A stretch of 64,000 nucleotides of DNA from Bolinopsis microptera (Eukaryota; Ctenophora; Tentaculata; Lobata; Bolinopsidae). The notes beneath the pieces are model-generated. The model worked only from the letters and a program-made list of their open reading frames with translations, did not search any database and was not told where the DNA came from. Positions 1 through 15,000 of the stretch are shown here, in pieces (the first letter of the stretch is position 1; every line of letters starts with the position of its first letter). Both the position numbers and the translations under genes were made by a program. The stretch spans positions 14,711,118 through 14,775,117 of the forward strand of contig NC_087078.1 in NCBI RefSeq assembly GCF_026151205.1, read 5' to 3'.

Positions 1-75
1 CTGGGTTCTACTACTGTGAGGGTTCTTACTCTCAGGGAAAGATCACTTCTACCCCAGCTAAAGTATTTGTTAGAG
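1..75 (+). CDS. Exon: C-terminal half of an Ig domain (window edge)
   Basis: Read from base 2, it carries the Ig F-strand cysteine in the context G-F-Y-Y-C-E and ends in the G strand (K-V-F-V-R). The donor GTGAG follows base 75, in phase 1. The first half of the domain is outside the window. Confidence 0.8.
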
Positions 76-3000
76 GTGAGAATGGTTAACGAGTACTTAC
101 TAAATATTATATTGAATGTAGTGAATCCTGGGTTTGGAAAGGATATGCCCGTTTAAAATATTTCCATCACGTTACATTACATAATTCTCAATAAATGTAA
201 TAGATTTGTAGTGTTGATAGTCTCAACTAGTGTCTAGTCCTTTCTATCAAGCGTTATTTAAACTGGTCATTGGTTATGGTTTTTTACTATTAATGTATAA
301 ATGTATACAATGGGCCACAACTATACTAAGACTAACCAACATTCAAATTATGGATCGAAAATCGAGTGGTTGAAAGAGGTATTGAGAATAAAAGGGTTCA
401 TGCGAAAAGTACAATTTATATCATTGTCCCCTATGCTTCTATGATCAAGACAAAATATGAATTCTCCTGTAACATGTCGGTTACGGTTTGCTTATTACTT
501 TATTGACCTGAAAGTGGCTACAGTAAAACCCCGATTTACTGTGCCCCGGTTTACCGCGGATGTTTCCTTCCCCCAAACTGCGTGGTAAATCGAGGTTTTA
601 CTGTATAACGAAGAAAATCCTCAACTTAAAAATTAAAAATAATCATATATAGCCCTATACTTACGATGATATAACACATAAATAATGGTATGGTTAAGAC
701 ATTTCCTATTCCCAAAACTACTTGCTTCCATTTTTATAGCGTAAGTGCAATGCAGACGTCACGCCTGTCGGAAAATTTTGATTTCTCGGTGACAGAACCT
801 TTTATTTTGATTTCTGCGTCACAGAACCTATTTATTTTTAAAGGATTTGATGGAAGTATTCATTTGATTTACCCAATATCGTTTCGTATTAGAGTATTAG
901 AGAACGATTTTAACAGAACCTTTCAAATATTACCAACATCCGAGCAACAGGTTCCTCGGAAATTGTAACTGCAATCATTTTAGCGCCGACAAGTTCCAAC
1001 TGTAAATTGTAATGACATCACCGAAATTGTAATGACATCACCGGTTTTGTCATTAAAAAATGCAATTTGGACGAAAATGCAATTATTCCGACAAATGACG
1101 CCGCGATTCAATAGTCGCCATTACAAATTGAAATATTTTAGCTCTAGCTTTGCAGTACACGAAAGAATTGAACGAAACAGTTAAAGTTAGATCTATAGCT
1201 CAACTCTCTCCCCTCCAGGTATTTGGGAGGCCCCAGAGCCGGTATTAGTGGTCCTGGACTACCCAGCAACATTCCAATGTGTGTCACGTGGAGAAGCTGA
1301 GATCACGTGGTCTTATGGTGAGGTGGAGATGGCGAGCAGTAGTTCTGAGTACGGGGAAAGCAACTGGTTAACCATTGCTTCTTTGACAATCGGTTAGTGC
1401 TTTAGTTCTTTTAAACATTCATGTAGCTTCAACTTCCAATAATTTGATCACTAATTTCTTCATGTAAATTTAAACTCTTCCAACCTTCTTTTAATGATTA
1501 AAGATATAACCCCCCTGACCCTCCTCCTCCTCCTGCAGATCCGATATCAGTACGAGATCCCGCGCTAGTAACGTGTCATGTAGACTACACCTCTTCCGAT
1601 CCTATGTCCATCATTTCTGAGGCACAGTCCATCACTGTATTCAGTAAGTTATACTCAGGTGTCATACTAGGTGTTATAGTTATAACTCCTTGTTAGACGG
1701 GGTGGAGTAAACTTTCAAAATTCCAGATTTTCAATCCTCCAACTTAAGATTTGGGAACTATTTACATTCGAAAGTCCGAGCATTTTCTACTTTTCTAGAG
1801 CCCCTTTAACACTTGCCAACCCTTCATGCCCTGAATATTAAAATGTTGAATTTCCAATTCTGATTTGAGGGGACAATTTATCCTGCTTAGCAAAGATTTA
1901 GAAGCATGTATTATCGGGACATCTTGGCATATTTTTGCTGCCTGCATATAATTCATATCATAACTGTACATCGCCTGCATTGCACCATCCGGTTCACGTA
2001 CCTGCTTTTAAATTACTCAACGGTTAAGTAAAGATTCAGTAGTTTTGATGGTCAATGACTAATGAGGTTAATGAGGGTGTGTCTACTACCATTTAACCAT
2101 GTAATTTCAGGGGAACTCACAACGAGATACACCAACACACCTCAACCTCATAACCAGTAACCTCTACATACAAATACACACAGTTCACACTGCATATATT
2201 ATATAATTATACAACATATATATACTTCACATAGTACTGCTTACACTGCACGCGCTGTTAACACGACAAACGACATTTGAACAGCATGCAGCTGAAATAC
2301 TCTGACGGTATACTCTTGAAAGACCGCACTATATTAGAAGTCTTTGATTCTATCTAAGCAAACAATGCGCTGAGAAATTAATGATCCATTATGAACATTG
2401 AATGATTTCTGCACCCATGTTATGATAAACATGTTGTGATCTTTTCAATTTTAACCTATTTGATTTTATCAGAAAAATAAATCAAGTTATCAAAAAATAA
2501 AAATTCTGTACTCAGGATTCTTGTCTTGCAAGCGATGATCTATTTTTCATTCAATGTTGATTTTCTTCCTTTAAAAGCACATTCTCTTTGTCCAAAGCAC
2601 TTGAATTGAACAAGCTAATGGACGTTAAAAACCAACTGGTTGCATAAAAATCAGCCCCACAAATTTCTCCGCATTAAACAAAATAGCATCCTTTTGACAA
2701 AACTTCCGTAAAACTTCCGAGCACATCCCTGTCAAAAAAATGTCAAGCCCCAAAATAAACGACAAGCCGTTCACTCATCCACTCATCAGGTGTAACAGAA
2801 GACCCTGTAGACACAGTCGGTATCAAGACAAACGACGCGACTATGTCGTGCGTTGCTAGTGGCAACCCGACTGTCACGTGGCAGAAAGACGGAGCTGCAG
2901 CACCGGATCTAAAGACAGAGTTAACAGCTGGTGACAACAGTGTTACCTCACAGTTGTTCATCACTGATATAAAGGTAACGTGTTATGAGTTTTAGAGCGG

Positions 3001-6000
3001 ATAAGAATTGTAGATGATGGTCTTTGGAAATACCATGAACGATAGAGACAATTCTGAGACAAATTCATGACAATCAATTATTTCAAGGATTTCATTATGA
3101 TTATGATTTTTAAGCCTGGCAGAAAACTTCAAAATTCAGGGTCTAACATGATCTATTTGTTGCAGATGTCGGATGCGGGGCAGTACAAATGTGTTGCGGA
3201 CTACGGTGGTTTAGGAGAACACGACTCACAACCAGCAACTCTTACAGTATATGGTGGGTTTCACTTTCACTGCTTAGTACTCTCACTACTACAAGGGAGG
3301 GGTAGGGAGGGGTAGGGAGGGGCAGGGAGGGGCAGGGAGGGGCAGGGAGGGGTAGGGAGAGGCAGGGAGAGATAGGGAGAGACAGGGAGAGACAGGCTAG
3401 GGAGGGACAGGGAGGGGTAGGGAGTCTCGTCTGGGGAGATTCTCGTCATTTAATCTAAAATAACAGTGCTAACTTGTAAAAGTTGTTTCCACTTCAACTA
3501 ACCGAATATTCGTTTCAGAGCTCACTAAAGAACCCATTGAGCAAGCGATAGAGAAAAGTAGACAGGGGGAGTTTATATGTGAGAGTAACGGTGTTCCTGA
3601 TTCAGTAAACTGGTACAAGGATGGAGATATTATCACCGATCTTACCGACATCAGGTTAACCAACATGTCTTTAGAGACTCAACATTAAAATCTGTCTTAA
3701 TTCTCTATAATTAATATTGATGACTTAGTTCTTTCTTAACCCTCATAGTCCCACATCAGGGTTGTTTAGTGTAAAATTGATTATTATTATAGTCTATCAG
3801 CTCTTAATAAAATAATCTCTCAAACACTTTCCGTTATTAACTCCTTCTTTTCCACTTTAGTCTTTGCTAGATTCTTATTACAATCTCTAAATATCTTTGT
3901 AACCCCTCCCTCCAGTACTGTGAGCGCAAAGTCTACCCTAACACTGCCAAGTTTGGAGTTCCCTGACAAGGGTAACTACAAGTGTGAGTTTGTGTTCCAA
4001 CAGGGTCGTATCAGCTCCAGCGAGGCTTATCTTAGTGTCCGAGGTACTTAACTAATTTTCAAAAATTAATTATTATTATATAACTTCCAGGTGGACTAAA
4101 TGATTCGTTAATTTTTCGCATTGTAGGATTTTCGACGAATTTCCGATGTTCCGCTATGATCTATCATTTTACTAGGATTTCTAGATTTCGTTCCGAAAAT
4201 ATTCAGAAGAGCATTTTAAAATTTTGTCAGAAAAATCTTGCGCAAACAAACCGGTTTCCAGAAGGAAAAAGAGATAAATGGGGAAGAAGAGAACATTCCA
4301 TAAAAACGCCGCTCAAATCGCACTCCTCACAACCACACACCCCATTCCATCACGACTTAGAAGAAGTCTCGTTCCTCACAACTAGTATACCAGAGCATGT
4401 TTCCGCTGATGAACTGGCAACTACTGATAACACAAGCAATGGAACAGCTCTTAAGATCGTTCCTGGAAAAGTTTATCGGGGTGGAACAACTGGTAGAGTT
4501 TCAAATATAGATGGAAAAGAGGGAATCATATCAGGTCAACTTTAGAAGTTTCAATTATTATAACACTTGCCCTCATATCCAATCGTCACTGGTCATATCA
4601 GGTCAACTTTAGAAGTTTCAATTATTATAACACTTGCCCTCATATCCAATCGTCACTGGTCACTGGTGCCATTTCATTCATCTTATTTTAGACTAGCTAT
4701 CATTAACACCCTTCTGACAGAAAACATTACAGACTGTAAAGATGTTTATAAGCAGCGGATATTAATCCGGCTCCATTCATAACTGGTCATGTGTCCTTGA
4801 TTTCTCTGAATCTGCTAATTGCTAATTGCTGGTACTTTATTTCTTTGAATCTACTAATTGCAATTTGCTGGTACTTCATTCCTCTGAATCAACTAAACTA
4901 ATGAGTGGCTGGTAGTGGTATATCAAGATTTTTGTGACGTGTTTCGGTTTGCATCCATGCCTGGAGCCAGTAGTTAGCTGGGCAAGGTCCTGAGAATTAG
5001 AGATGTCCTGAGAATTAGAGATGTCCTTTGTGGATGTGGTTTCTGCAGCTGAAAGGTCTGCTTAAAGTTTCAGTTTAATGAGTTTGTTCACATAGTCACA
5101 GAGAAATCAAGCGCACCTGATCAGTACGAAGAAAATGGTTATAACTCGTTATTCCACTAGGTTTCTACGTGGAGCCCACAGACAGTGTAGGTATCCAGGA
5201 TAACTCTGTAACCTTCACCTGCATCCTTCACGGAGAATCAGACGCAGCTATCACATGGCAAAAGTAATTGTTATTAGAAGTGTTTCTATTCAAGTTTTTC
5301 ATGTCTTTACTTTCTCAACAATAAATCTTCGTCGATTCACTCGTAAACCACTTAGAATGTATCGAAATTAACTTATTACTAATTAAACAATTAACAAATT
5401 AAACAATTAAACAATTAAACAATTAAACAATTAAACAATTAAACAATTAACAAATTAAACAACTGCAAACCTCAGCCGTGACACAGCGATGGAGAGCCTG
5501 TCCAGTATTGTAATTATTGACACAACCTATACGGCTCCCAACACCACCTCCATCCTCACTCTGAACAGCCTGCAACATGGTGTTTATGATGACTCCAGTA
5601 TCACGTGTACTGCTGATTTCAGTAGTCCTGATCTCAGGTGGGTTTAGTTAGAGAATTTGGATGAAATCATCTTAAATAGACTGGCAGAAAACTTTGTCTG
5701 AGTGAAATTTGATTGGCTCACATTTCATAAATGGCAAAAACCACTCGCTTGATTACGAGCATTAAAGTGATTTTACAACTGATCCGTTTTGTTTCAGTCT
5801 AACGAGTAGGGTTGGAAAGCTGACAGTACTAAGAATCCTGTTAGCTCCAGTAGATACTGCAGCTGTAAGCTCCCTCACCGCAACTCTTACCTGTAAAGTC
5901 GACTCTTCCGGTAAAACCTGATTCTTAATTGTTCACAGCTATATCTTTAGAAGAAGTTACTGACTGATTGATTATCTTTCATCATGATAACTCTTTAAAA

Positions 6001-9000
6001 ACTCACTTAGAACTCACATTACTAGGTGTAATGTCGTGGTACAACGGAGATGAACTAATGGAAGGAGAGAGCTCCTCGACCCTGGTATTTGAACCTGTGA
6101 CTGATCTGGATCAGGGACAGTACCGGTGTAGGTCCACATTCCCTACTGTCGGTCAGTTTGTTTACGGGGGTGTAACGAGCTCTGCCGAGGTCACTCTCAC
6201 TGTCCATCGTGAGTATTACCCGAGATGTGTTTTATTAACGTTTCTGAGGAATATTTGAGCATACAATAAGTGATGATGCAGTATCAGTATCGGAACATTA
6301 TTTATTTAATATTAGTCAATAGTCGCATCGTTTGAAGATATTTGTTCGAGATTTCTTGCACTCACATTGGTGCGAAATAAAGAAACTCCTTCGTGTTCTC
6401 AAATTGGTTGTTATGATAATATAGCAGTGTCGAAATCAGTGAATTATAAAATATATAACATAATTACCGCAGGATTCACGACTGAGCCAGTGACGAGACA
6501 CGTGACACTGGGAAGCAGCACTTCTCTCAATTGTGAGGGTAGTGGGGACCCAGAGATAGTCTGGTTCAAAGGTCAGTGCTTCACCAGTATAGCACCTTAG
6601 TAAAGTATATTTAGGTTAATCTTTATAGTTTCAAAAACGTGCCCGTGCTAAGTTTGAAGATATCCGTGAATTAAAAAGCTCCGTTTTCAGGTACAGATGA
6701 AGTTCAACGAGGCAGCTCAGCAGACCTGAACCTGTCTGATGTTACCTTCACTGATGATGAGGAGTACACGTGCACACTTGTGTATCCACAGGGCGAGATC
6801 TCCTCTGCTCCAGTTGATATCCACGTTAGAGGTAAGTACCGGGAAGGTTCTGAGGATTGTTCAGGGGTTGTTCGTTTGTTGTTTGAGCGGGTGTAAGAAA
6901 ATGGTGAAAATGGTGGAAAAGTTCGCCACGTTTTTCAACATTTTCGAACACTGGTTCTACTGTTTGTCCCCACAGTCGTCGGGTGACAAACACTTGTTGT
7001 TCGCTTGTTGTTCACTTGTTGTTCTGTGGTGTTATTATATGTATGAATGACAGCACTGTTTGTTTTTCATGGGTAGTTGAGTATTGTAAGTCGCTGCAAA
7101 CGTTATCGGTTGTTTTTGTAGTTTATGTTTTCATCGTATTGTGACGTTGAACCCCACTTTGTTCTCATCGTTTTCCGTGGAGCAGATTTTATTAATACAG
7201 TAACAGTATAATACTCCACTTCACCGCTTCATCAACCTTTTTAACTGGAGTGCTTTAAACCAAGTGTTCAAAAGAGCGTACCGAGCTTCTCACAAATTAT
7301 GTACTTGAGTAACCAGCTGCCCTTGCAACCAGCTCCCACATCATCTCTAAATGATTGCATAACTCCCATCATTACAACAGTTGAGTTTAACAACAGTTTA
7401 AACCCTAAGCTTTACGTAGCACATCATCAGTTGGCTGGAATGTCCGTGTTTTCTCACCGGTTGTTTGATGATGCAACTTATTCATCATAAGTATCATTAT
7501 CAACAGATCGGCTTTTTGATGATTTTACTTGCCAATATAACACGAGGGCTTGGTGGTTGAAGCACTATTCCGCTTCAACTTACCCTCAAAACAATAACAC
7601 ATAATTAAAAGTGCACGATAAATCTCATCTTCCTTTGAATAGAAGTCGTGCTTTGGCTGATCACGTGGTATCGTGTGTCAAAACTGAACACAATCAAGAA
7701 ATTGCATTACTCTGAAAATGCTTGTCAAAACAAAAAACAACCGCTGGACTGATATTAGTCTCCATTGGACCAGCATATTGTTTTCATACATAGTGAGGAG
7801 CCTCTTTTTAACTTGGCGGTATTGTTAACAAGCTTTTTCTCTATTGATCCATTGTTCTATAGTTTCGTGCAGCTGCGAGCGATGTACTTTGTTGCTCTCG
7901 CCTGTACTTTTACGCTTTACTCATTCTCATCGCACTTTTTCTGTATCGTATCTCGTTCTGTGTCAGAGTTTTGTGGACATGCTGGTTTCCGGAATGTTCT
8001 CAGACTCACCTCATCATCTTCATTAGACAGGATGTTGCAATACATTAGCAAATGCTGTCATAATGTGACGTTGACAGACGTCATCATGCCATTCCCAGAT
8101 CATTTATTTTGTCATGTAATCCATTGACTTGAGCCTCATCCAGCACACTTTTCAATTGTTGTATTGTTTTGTTCTGTTGAACTTGGCGGGGATTGATATG
8201 CGAACCAGCGCGAGTAACGTTATGACGACAACATCATCTTACCATAATCTGTAATCAAATGGTTTACAATCGTTTGATTACCACTTCTGAAACTCACTAT
8301 ATTCCAGAAGTATTATTCACTGCAGCCCTACCATCGGTTGACTCAATAGATTTTGGGTCAAACGTTTGCAAAAATCCGTAGACATAACAGACATTTGACG
8401 AAACGACCGACCTTCCAAAACATATCACTAAATATCGGTTTTTCACATATCGATAATCCATCAAGTGATAATAAAAACAAACAACATTTCATAATTTAAA
8501 AAAACAAAATTTGGACCAATTAATTTAAATGAACTCATCAAGATATGATGTGTATTTGTTATTTCTACATGTTCTTGCCTGTACCATCTGTAACTGCATG
8601 TCAAACATTAATATTCTGAAGTAAACCCCACATTTACTTACACATCTTTATCATCTTTATCTCTATCAGAATCTAAACTATCTCGTTTATGATTCTACAA
8701 CATTCCACCATCTGTTCTAACAGAACATAACACCACGTGGCGTCATCACATGACGTCACATGGTTGTGACGTCATCACACTGGTGATGACGTCACAACTG
8801 TGATAGAACCCTCCGTGGCTGATCCGCTAGTAAACTCTTGCAGGTGTTTCCACCTCGCCCTCACAAGGGACAGCTGTGCTGGGCCAGAGTGTGATGTTCC
8901 AGTGTATGGCTACTGGAGACATCCAGCCAACATTCAAGTGGACTCGTAATGGAGATGATATTAATGGAGGTGAGTGTCATTGCTCAAACACAAGGAAATA

Positions 9001-12000
9001 TTTTGATACAGGTAGGACATTTTGTTGCTTGTACAATGGTAATTTACACTAGAGAGAATTCATGAAAACCACCTCCATCACTTCAGAATCTGAAAACGTG
9101 TTTGAGTCGCTGTTGACCACCACAACTTTCTCATACGCGGGAGTAGTAGAGGATGACACCACAGCGGAGTTTAGATGTATCGCTGATTTCCAGGGACAAA
9201 CTCACCAATCTGAACCTGCTTCCGTCACCGTACTAAGTAAGTTTCACGGGAGAAATTACTGTAAGTTTTAAAATCCCAGTAAAGTTACTGAATTATCATT
9301 TGTTGCCCAGCGTTTGATATTGATGTGTCAAATCATAAACTATGTCAAAAGATAGTCCTATTCCAAAGGTTAAAGCAGGCATTTCAATCATCCACATAGA
9401 TTAACTGATAGTGGTATAGCCACTTCAACTGTCAGCTAACTAAAATTGAATTAGATACATGTCCTGCCAAAAATAGAACTATAGTTTAACTTTACATCTC
9501 CGGTTTGAATGGTGACCCAGTTTTACTACCGTCGACACTTATTAATAATTATAAGGTGACAATTTAATCATTTGAGGACTATCCTTCTCTGACACATCAA
9601 ATTATCAGCCATAAAATATATCTGATATCCTCCAAAGCTGAAGTGTGGCTGAAACGCTACGCCGACCTAGTGCATATAAGTTGAAATATTTAGCTCTTGT
9701 CTGTTAAACAGTTAACGTTTAAGACACTCGTTACAGTGCTTATCCGTGTATACTGTATAAGATACAGTCCGACTAACCCCTCTCCTAACCCCTTCCCTAA
9801 CCCCTCTCCTAACCCCTCTCATAACCCCTCCCCTTACCCCTCTCACAACCCCTCTCACAACCCCTCTCCTAACCCCTCTCACAACCCCTCTCCTAACCCC
9901 TCTCACAACCCCTTTCCTAACCCCTCTCCTAACCCCTCTCCTAACCCCTCTCATAACCCCTCTCCTAACCCCTCTCCTAACCCCGCTTCTAACCCCTCTC
10001 ATAACCCCTCTCATAACCCCTCTCATAACCCCTCTCATAACCCCTCTCATAACCCCTCTCCTAACCCCTCTCATAACCCCTCTCCTAACCCCTCTCATAA
10101 CCCCTCTCATAACCCCTCTCCTAACCCTCTCCTAACCCCTCTCCTCCCTCAGAAGTGACCACACCCCCTGTGGGAGTTTACGGAGTGGTAGGAGGAGCAG
10201 CCTCCTTCTCCTGTGTAGCTGCTGGGAACCCCAACCCTACTGAGTTCAGCTGGTTACTGGGCGGAGTTGTAGTGGGAGTCGAGGACACTGTTACCAACCC
10301 GTCAGACTCCACTGTCATGAGCAAGGTAAGGGCCCGAGGATGCACACTCTGGTGTGAACTGGTTTCTAGTAACTAGTAAGGCAACAGTCTCTTGAAGTAC
10401 ACCTTCCAAACTAAATGTTTGAAGAAAGAAGCTTTTTTGCACCTCTCGGATCTTGATGTAAGTATTGTTTGAAATGGCAGGTATGACTAAACAACCTCCC
10501 CTCCACAGATAACAGTAAGCGACCTGTCACGTGAAGATCACGGAGATTACACGTGTGTACCCGACTATCCTGCTGAACTTGATAATCTCTTCTTGGGTGG
10601 TACCACTGAGTCTTCTCCTGGAAAACTCTCTGTTATTGGTAAGTTTTGTTTTGTGTTTTATATTTTTTACTGATTTTGTTGGGTCCTTCAAGCCGTGCCA
10701 TTTTCTTTTATTTGTTGTCTGATTTTGATGAAAATCGTTTTTCTGATATAAGTTGAAAATGGAAGGCTTTTTGTTCGTTAAAAATGTATGATCAATTGTT
10801 GGCAGAAAAGAATATAATATTTGGAATCACAGAGCTTTAAAAACGGACATTTGATTTTCCTCTAAGTCTGCTAAAACTTGATAATTCGTTACTCATAAAA
10901 GATGCCATTGCTATTACATCTATATTGAATCGGATTGACTATTCTAATGATTGCTTGGAAATTCGCCGGCTGACATGCACTACTATGATTGCTCCATTAA
11001 TCGTTCCTTATCAAACAATAGAATAGCAATCAAAATAAATTAGAGTGGGAAATTTGGAGACAGCAAGATGTCATTCTATGATAGGTCATTCATTGAACGT
11101 AGAATCTTTGGCTGGTTATGCATGCTAGATCTTGAATATTTCAGTGTTAATATGATCATATGACAACGAATATAACTTTCATCGCCACGATGTTCGATAA
11201 GAAGTGGTTGACCTGTGTAACTGTGCGACTCTCGAGTAGCATCAATAATGATATTCACTATATTCAGCATTGCATGCGACTATTCCTGCCACCAACAAAC
11301 TTAATCTTTAATAATGTCACTTGATTGATAACGCTGTTCGTGATAAAGTGATAATAACGCTGATGTTGCAATACATGATGTACGGCCGAGTCACTATTAT
11401 TATGTGATGCTGGACATGACAAATTTGAAAAGTTTTTTTTGGTTTAAAATTAATTATTTATGTGAAATATCAACAAAAAAATCTCCATGAGGACCTTTCC
11501 TCGTTTTGAACAACTCCTTTCTGAGCAACAAAAATAAGTTTACGGGTGATTGTTAGAAAGTGGTCTAAACGGATTGAACATAATTCAATAAAAGTTATAT
11601 TGAGTTGAATTTTCAAGCAATAAATTAACAGTCTCCATTTCCCAGGTCTGACAGAACCGCCAGTTCAAACGATTGTAAAGGTTGGAGATACGGCAACCTT
11701 TACTTGCAAAGCTAACTCCGAACCTGTCCCCACCCTCTCTTGGTTCAAATCCGGTTCTACTATTACCTCCGGGTTAGTTTGCTTCTCGTAACTTTTACTT
11801 AAATTCTAAAATTTAGCAATTTGAATTAATAATGCCCAGAATTCGACATATATCATTTATAGAATGCATAAAGTGGTAGAAGTATTCTTCTTCAATAAAT
11901 AGATAAATAGTTTGTAACCTGGCCTTGTTTAATTAATTAACTAACTAATTAATTAACTAATTAACTAAATGTAACCTTGATTAACTAATCGCCCTCTCTC

Positions 12001-15000
12001 AGAGTCTCCGCCCCGGAGACAGTAGGTGACGAAGTAGTGTCCTACCTAGCTATCAGCAACGTAGGAGACAGTGATGTAGCTCCCTACTCCTGTAAAGCAG
12101 ACTACCCCTCTCTGGCTTCCCATCTTTCTGAGGACGCTTTCCTCAGATTCAGAGGGATCGAGGAGTTGCCACTGGTGACCCCGGCAGTTATTGGGAAGCC
12201 TAACGAGATGAACTGTACAGCTAGGGGAGAAGCGGAGGCGGAGATGAAGTGGCTTGCTAATGGGACTGAGATTACAGTTTCAGAAGTCTACAGTATATTT
12301 GTTGCTTCTAACTAGTAAGTGTTAAGAATTAAAGAAGTATATAAATATATAATTAAAGAAAGAAAAACAAATTAGGGACATATTTTATAGAGATCAAAAA
12401 TGTGAGAATATGAAGTTTGCTATGAGTTAGAATGGATAGAAAGACCATATAATATTATATCCTGTTTTATTTGTCGTTTACAAATGTGCTAGACCTAACA
12501 CCCTAGTTCCAGTGACCCGGCAAAGCAGCAAGATCTAATAGACACACGGACAATCCTGACAGTCTCCACTGTTACACTCCCAATCGCATTCCTGGAGATC
12601 ACGTGCTCTGCCACCTGGGAGGGCTCGGACGGACAAGCTTCCGAGGTGGTCAGTGATCCTGTTAACTTCGACCCTCTTTACGTGTACAAATCACCGATAG
12701 ACACGATAGCAGTCCGGTACACGACGGTGGAGTTGTCCTGCTCCGCTACCCGGACACCTCTAATCCGGTGGGACAGATCCGGCCGGACTTACGGAGTAGG
12801 AATAATAGACATAGATGGAAAAGAGAGAACCCACTCCACGCTGCGTATAGGAAACGTGACTGAGGCAGACCAGGGTAACATCTGGTGTGTAGCTGAGTAT
12901 GACGGGGGAATGCACGACTCTGATAAAGCACAACTTACTGTTGTTGGTAAGTTCCCATTTTGTTGATTTTTGTCGGAAATCATGGCGACAAGGCGGCGCG
13001 AATAACAAAAAATTCTAAATTTTTAACCTTTTAAAATGTTTGTTAATAAACAAGATCTCAGGTATACGGAGTGAACCCCGGACACAGATATTATTACAGC
13101 GGGGACTTAGTGTGGAGTTTACTTGTGTTGTAGACAGATACCCTCTCAACACAGTCTCCTGGTACAAGGGGGATGAGAAGATACAAGACTACGACAACAG
13201 GAAAGATGTAAGTGATTTTTGCTTTTGGTGGTTACGATGATGGTTGGGCGGGGAGGGGGGTAGGAGAGGTATTGTTTTCATTGAGTTTTAAATTAGAGGA
13301 GCACGCCCGTAGAGGAGTTACTTACTGGCTGGCTTAATAAAAATTTTACCTTAGAATCGATCACAAAAGAATAATATTAAACTTTCACTTTAAACCAAGT
13401 CTGTGACAAGTTATTAAAATTTAAGTTTTAGTTCTTTAATTTAATTTAATAATTTAATAATTAAATAACTTAATAATTAATGACTGAAATTGTTACTGTT
13501 CGTATTGTTGCTGGTAATAAGTCTCCTACCTACAAAACAATGTAGTATCAGTCTGTAGATAGCCGGAGTCCTCATAGCGTACACCACTGAGTCCCACAAC
13601 AAATTAAAATAAAACATCACAATAGTAACCTTGAACCCTGGCCTCCTTATCTGGAAGAACAGCCCTTCTGTCATACTGTACACAAAGGGGAACCAGGCGA
13701 CAAAGAAACCAAACGTTATCAGAGTCAGAGTGACGGCCATCTTAATTTTTTTCCGGAGGTTCTGAGATCTGTTTTTGAGTCCAGCTTCCTTGTTTTTAGA
13801 GTTTCTGGTTCTGATGTGTTTCCATATCTCTATAAATATGCCCACGTGCAGGAATGTCATGACCAAGAAGGGGAGTCCAAAATAGACAAGATGTACCCAC
13901 CACATGTACAACTTGCTGTTAAAGTCACACCTCTTAAGGGTGGTGTCGTAGCTGACAACCAGCAGATCAGAGAAGGTATCCAGGAGGAGTTCCACTAGGA
14001 ACTTGAGGAGCTGAAACAACCAGAGTCCTCCTATTAGAGTTGCTGTAACTCGGCGTGTCATGATACTGCTGTAACGTAGCGGTCTCTTGATTGCTATGTA
14101 CCTGCGGTAACAGATAGTTGGGATCACGGCTAACCAGTCTTAAATTTATAAGTCAGATCGAGTCTTACTGAAAAGTCTTCTTACCGTGTGTTACCTTGCA
14201 ATATCAAACACACGTTTAAGATAGATTACAATACACACCTGTCAACTGTAATGAAGAGTATCGCTACAGAGCACTGCATTCCAATCCATGATATGAAGTA
14301 AGGTGTCATCGGACACAAGGTTATAGTAAAGTTGTTCATCTGATGAGATATTTTATTGCTGTCAGAAGATGCAGCTGTAGTTTTAGGATGAGACTGCATG
14401 GTTTTAATTAACTTTAAATGTTTATGTGCATTGCCTTAATATTGCTTCCTTTTGAAGAAAATTGCATTGTGGTAAATTTAAATATTTTACTAGTATATTT
14501 ACCTTAACAATTCGGTAATGTAGCTACGCACGGTTAAGGCTCGGTTAAAGCACAGTTATGGTACGGTTAAGGCACGGTTAAGGTACGGTTAAGGCACAAG
14601 GGTTACATAAGGCACGGTTGAGGCACGGTCACTTAATTAAGGCACGGTTAACGCACAAACTGCCCATAAGCAACAATTATGGTCGTTTAAGGCACGGTTA
14701 ATGCACGGTTAAATATAACCTATAAACATACAATTACAAGTAAGTGGTTAACTAAGGCACATGATCTGAATGTGACGATCTGTAAATTTTACAGTGCGGT
14801 TGCCGCTATGAATAAACATTCTAATTCTAACAGCCTTACTTCGTGTGACCGTCCTATACTTGAAATCCTTATTTTGATTAACGATCTTTTCAAGTAACCA
14901 GGCTCTTCAAATTAAGTTAACATCTCCTAACCGTGCGTTAACAGGGTGTAGCTACATTACCGAGTTGCCGACAACCTAATTGGCATTTATAGAATATGTC

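Noticed and set aside
2111..2160. Possible Ig exon after TTTCAG at 2110
   Set aside because: In the required phase it stops after about 16 codons, and it has no Cys or Trp of an Ig fold.
4156..4545. 129-codon frame in a receptor intron
   Set aside because: No Ig features, and no splice sites in matching phase. Its end overlaps a tandem duplication.
9775..10148. Interstitial telomere repeat
   Set aside because: The unit is CTAACCCCTCTC, 12 bp, not TTAGGG/CCCTAA. The likeness is superficial.
9697..10158. Open frames through the CTAACCCCTCTC array on both strands (132-153 codons)
   Set aside because: The 12 bp period keeps every frame open. The region is an intronic minisatellite ending at a splice acceptor.
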